64,000 bases of DNA from Bordetella parapertussis (GTDB lineage: Bacteria > Pseudomonadota > Gammaproteobacteria > Burkholderiales > SG8-41), in contig CAMATZ010000009.1 in NCBI GenBank assembly GCA_945861275.1, forward strand, positions 1-64,000, given 5' to 3'. The notes under the pieces are model-generated. The model was not told where the DNA came from and searched no databases. It saw only the letters and a list, made by a program, of their open reading frames with translations. Numbering within the stretch: position 1 is the stretch's first letter; each line of letters begins with the position of its first letter. A program made the position numbers and the translations under genes. Shown in pieces: positions 61,745 through 64,000 of this stretch.

Positions 61745-61853
61745 CGTCATTCCGGCGCAAGCCGGAATCTAGGTCGTTCGCCGACGCGAAGCAACTAAAA
61801 TCAGATCCTTCGGATCGAGTTACGCACTGGATTCCGGCCTGCGCCGGAATGAC
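61745..61853. repeat. Inverted-repeat element (GTCATTCCGGCGC-type) in the 61579-61974 gap
   Basis: GTCATTCCGGCGCAAGCCGGAATC (61745-61768) recurs inverted at 61830-61853, and each copy is itself partly palindromic. This sequence family is widespread between proteobacterial genes and often flags MITE-like elements. The rest of the 396-bp gap has no gene, and no promoter signal was recognised for dppB. Confidence 0.8.
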
Positions 61854-61974
61854 GGGGTTGGTGTGATGGCCTGCACGGACGGGGTCGGTGCTGACCCGCA
61901 CGGTTACCTGATACCCCATTTTTGAATTTGCCATTAACACTGCAACACGACGCACGACTCAATTCAAAAGAACC

Positions 61975-62952
61975 ATGCTCACCTTCATCCTGCGCCGTCT
62001 GGCGCAAAGCCTGTTAGCGCTTGTGCTGATGTCTGCGCTGGTGTTCGTGGGCGTCTACGCCATCGGCAATCCGGTGGATATTCTGATCAACCCGCAGGCC
62101 GATCAGGCGGAAATCGCGCGTGTCACTGCTTCACTCGGCCTCGACAAAACAGTATGGGTGCAGTACTGGACTTTTTTGAGTGCGGCATTCACCGGCGACC
62201 TCGGCAGATCGTTCGCCTCCAACATCCCGGCGATGCAACTAATTCTGCAGCGCATGCCCGCCACCGTTGAGCTGGCACTGAGCGCAATGATTATCGCCAT
62301 CGTCATCGGCCTGCCACTGGGCTTGTGGGCAGGCCTGAAGCCCGATTCCTTTGCCGCGAAAAGCATCATGGCGGGATCGATCCTCGGCTTTTCGCTGCCG
62401 ACGTTCTGGGTGGGGCTGATGCTGATCATGATTTTTTCGGTATGGCTGGGCTGGCTGCCTTCGACCGGACGCGGCGAAACCGTCGAAGTGCTGGGACTGC
62501 AGCTGAGCTTTTTGACATGGGACGGCTTGAGGCACCTGCTGATGCCCGCCACCAATCTCGCGCTGTTCAAATTATCACTGCTGATCCGCCTCACGCGCGC
62601 GGGCACGCGCGAGGCGATGGTGCAGGACTATGTGCGCTTCGCGCGCGCCAAAGGCGTGCCGGAAAAACGCGTGGTGTCGGTGCACGTGCTGAAAAACATT
62701 TTGATACCCATCGTCACCGTAGCCGGGCTGGAATTCGGCTCGCTGATTGCGTTCGCCATTATTACCGAAACCGTTTTCGCGTGGCCCGGCATGGGCAAGC
62801 TGCTGATCGATTCGATCAATGTGCTGGATCGGCCGGTGATAGTGGCGTATCTGATGATTATCGTTTTTCTGTTCATCCTCATTAACCTGCTGGTTGATAT
62901 TCTGTACACGGCGCTTGATCCGCGCGTGCGGGTGTCGGGCGCGCGCGCGTGA
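61975..62952 (+). CDS. dppB: Dipeptide/oligopeptide ABC transporter permease, DppB type
   Basis: This 325-residue inner-membrane permease has about six hydrophobic segments. It includes the N-terminal FILRRLAQSLLALVLMSALVFVG helix, a periplasmic loop and the EAA loop TREAMVQDYVRFARAKGVPEKRVVSVHVLKNILIPI (about 204-240). It pairs with DppC. It is the first gene of the operon; the ATP-binding genes are expected beyond the right edge. Confidence 0.94.
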   Translation: MLTFILRRLAQSLLALVLMSALVFVGVYAIGNPVDILINPQADQAEIARVTASLGLDKTVWVQYWTFLSAAFTGDLGRSFASNIPAMQLILQRMPATVELALSAMIIAIVIGLPLGLWAGLKPDSFAAKSIMAGSILGFSLPTFWVGLMLIMIFSVWLGWLPSTGRGETVEVLGLQLSFLTWDGLRHLLMPATNLALFKLSLLIRLTRAGTREAMVQDYVRFARAKGVPEKRVVSVHVLKNILIPIVTVAGLEFGSLIAFAIITETVFAWPGMGKLLIDSINVLDRPVIVAYLMIIVFLFILINLLVDILYTALDPRVRVSGARA

Positions 62953-63860
62953 GTCTCACCAGCGCCGCCGTGCTGCTGCCGGCATCGTCGCCGTTGCGCC
63001 AGTTCACCGCGAGCTACGCGCGCAGCCGGGTTGCCGTCGCCGCGCTGGTGCTGCTGTTGCTGATACTTGCCGCCGCCATCTGCGCGCCGCTGATCTCGCC
63101 GCAGAATCCGTACGACCTCGCGCAACTCGACATCATGGACAGCAAACTTGCGCCCGGATCCCAGAGTACATCTGGCGGTGCGGGCTGGACCTTCCTGCTC
63201 GGCACCGATGATCAGGGCCGCGACATGCTGTCGGCGATCTTTTACGGCCTGCGCATCAGTCTCGGTGTCGGCGTGTTTTCCACCGTGGTGGCACTGGCCA
63301 TCGGCATTGTCGTCGGCCTCATCTCGGCCTACGCCGGCGGCTGGATCGACGCCATTATCATGCGTGTGGTCGATCTGCAACTGTCGTTTCCGGCGATCCT
63401 GATCGCGCTGATTCTGCTGGCGATACTCGGTCAGGGCGTGGACAAAATCGTGGTCGCGCTGATCACCGTGCAGTGGGCCTACTACGCGCGTACCGTGCGC
63501 GGCGCTGCGCTGGTGGAAAAGCGCAAGGAATACGTCGATGCCGCAGTGTGTCTGGGCTACAGCCCGGTGCGCATCGTGCTGCGCCACATCATGCCCAACG
63601 TGCTGCCGCCGCTGATCGTGGTCGCCACGGTGCAGGTCGCGCACGCCATCGCGCTGGAAGCCACGCTGTCGTTTCTGGGTTTGGGCATGCCCATCACCTC
63701 GCCCTCGCTGGGACTGCTGATCTCCAACGGCTTCACCCATCTGCTGTCGGGCAAATACTGGATCAGCTTCTTTCCGGGGTTGGCGTTACTGGCGACCATT
63801 GTTGCGATCAACCTGGTGGGCGATCAGTTGCGCGATGTGCTGAATCCGCGATTGAAGTAG
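62949..63860 (+). CDS. dppC: Dipeptide/oligopeptide ABC transporter permease, DppC type
   Basis: This 303-residue permease has an N-terminal membrane segment (RVAVAALVLLLLILAAAICAPL), a conserved periplasmic DDQGRDMLSAIFYGLRIS motif and the EAA loop KRKEYVDAAVCLGYSPVRIVLRHIMPNVLPP (about 192-221). It starts with GTG overlapping the dppB stop (GTGA). No ATPase is seen in the remaining 140 bases. Confidence 0.94.
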   Translation: MSLTSAAVLLPASSPLRQFTASYARSRVAVAALVLLLLILAAAICAPLISPQNPYDLAQLDIMDSKLAPGSQSTSGGAGWTFLLGTDDQGRDMLSAIFYGLRISLGVGVFSTVVALAIGIVVGLISAYAGGWIDAIIMRVVDLQLSFPAILIALILLAILGQGVDKIVVALITVQWAYYARTVRGAALVEKRKEYVDAAVCLGYSPVRIVLRHIMPNVLPPLIVVATVQVAHAIALEATLSFLGLGMPITSPSLGLLISNGFTHLLSGKYWISFFPGLALLATIVAINLVGDQLRDVLNPRLK

Positions 63861-64000
63861 CCCGGGACAAGCGCAGCGTATCCCCTTGGGGAGAATCGTA
63901 AGCCCGGATTGTAGCGTGAGGCGCCCGCACGAACGCTATGCCCTGACTGACATCTGCGGCCGCTCGCGCAGAACATCGAGAGGGCTTGCCACCCCGCGCC
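63861..64000. other. Right edge: repeat-like AGCCCGGA sequence, possible C-terminus of an opposite-strand gene
   Basis: The sequence after dppC contains AGCCCGGGACAAGCGCAGCG and AGCCCGGATTGTAGCG, words of a dispersed repeat. On the minus strand a frame ending at TAG (63936-63938) is open to the window edge (reading ASPLDVLRERPQMSVRA near its end). This is too short to identify. Confidence 0.3.

Noticed and set aside
62628-63740. Minus-strand open frame of 370 codons across dppB/dppC
   Set aside because: Antisense to permeases with clear EAA loops; composition is Gln/His/Arg-rich, not protein-like.

Overview
The window is a chromosomal segment from a GC-rich betaproteobacterium, most likely of the Burkholderiales/Rhodocyclales type. 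The evidence is the narGHJI operon followed by a peptidyl-prolyl isomerase, the ccoNOQP-GH / ccoI-ccoS set with a hemN neighbour, two Bug-family (TctC) binding proteins, and FNR-type operators of the form TTGAT-N4-ATCAA. I see no rRNA, tRNA, CRISPR array, prophage or intact insertion sequence.

Positions 1-10.3 kb (minus strand) hold nitrate respiration: two NarK transporters, then narG-narH-narJ-narI and the start of a parvulin. A 5'-truncated remnant of nsrR (NO sensor) lies beside the narK promoter. Positions 10.7-12.8 kb carry an alpha/beta hydrolase and a metallo-beta-lactamase (MBL) fold protein.

Positions 12.9-29.3 kb (minus strand) form a low-oxygen block. It contains hemN with a TauE/SafE-like membrane protein, the cbb3 oxidase operon ccoNOQPGH plus a small membrane protein, hemerythrin-ccoI-ccoS, and an operon of an ADP-forming acyl-CoA synthetase/acetyltransferase with a P-type cation ATPase. 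Perfect FNR-type boxes precede narK, narG, hemN, ccoN, the hemerythrin gene and the acyl-CoA synthetase. A one-mismatch box precedes alanine dehydrogenase. The block therefore reads as one anaerobic/microaerobic regulon, although no fnr gene is in the window.

Positions 29.3-39 kb are mainly housekeeping: N-end-rule transferases aat and bpt, ald-rsxB, an SH3 protein with an M48 protease, nth, two small cytochromes c, a SulP transporter, a cobalamin adenosyltransferase and an Asp/Glu racemase. Positions 39.3-43.9 kb are a glutamate/aspartate ABC transporter operon interrupted by an unusual response-regulator/MBL fusion.

Positions 44-48 kb are a compact five-gene operon that I cannot assign to a known pathway. 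It encodes a secreted protein combining a carboxypeptidase-regulatory domain, one c-heme motif and a Vgb-like propeller; two small membrane proteins; a small secreted protein; and an NMT1-type binding protein. Positions 48-64 kb are accessory and catabolic: a ModA-like protein, a GST, a nuclease/phosphatase-fold protein, a ridA remnant, an MBL protein, a GFA protein, an N-acyl-D-amino-acid deacylase, ArgE, two Bug proteins, two paralogous DppA-type binding proteins and DppB/DppC permeases. Intergenic inverted and tandem repeats are frequent here.
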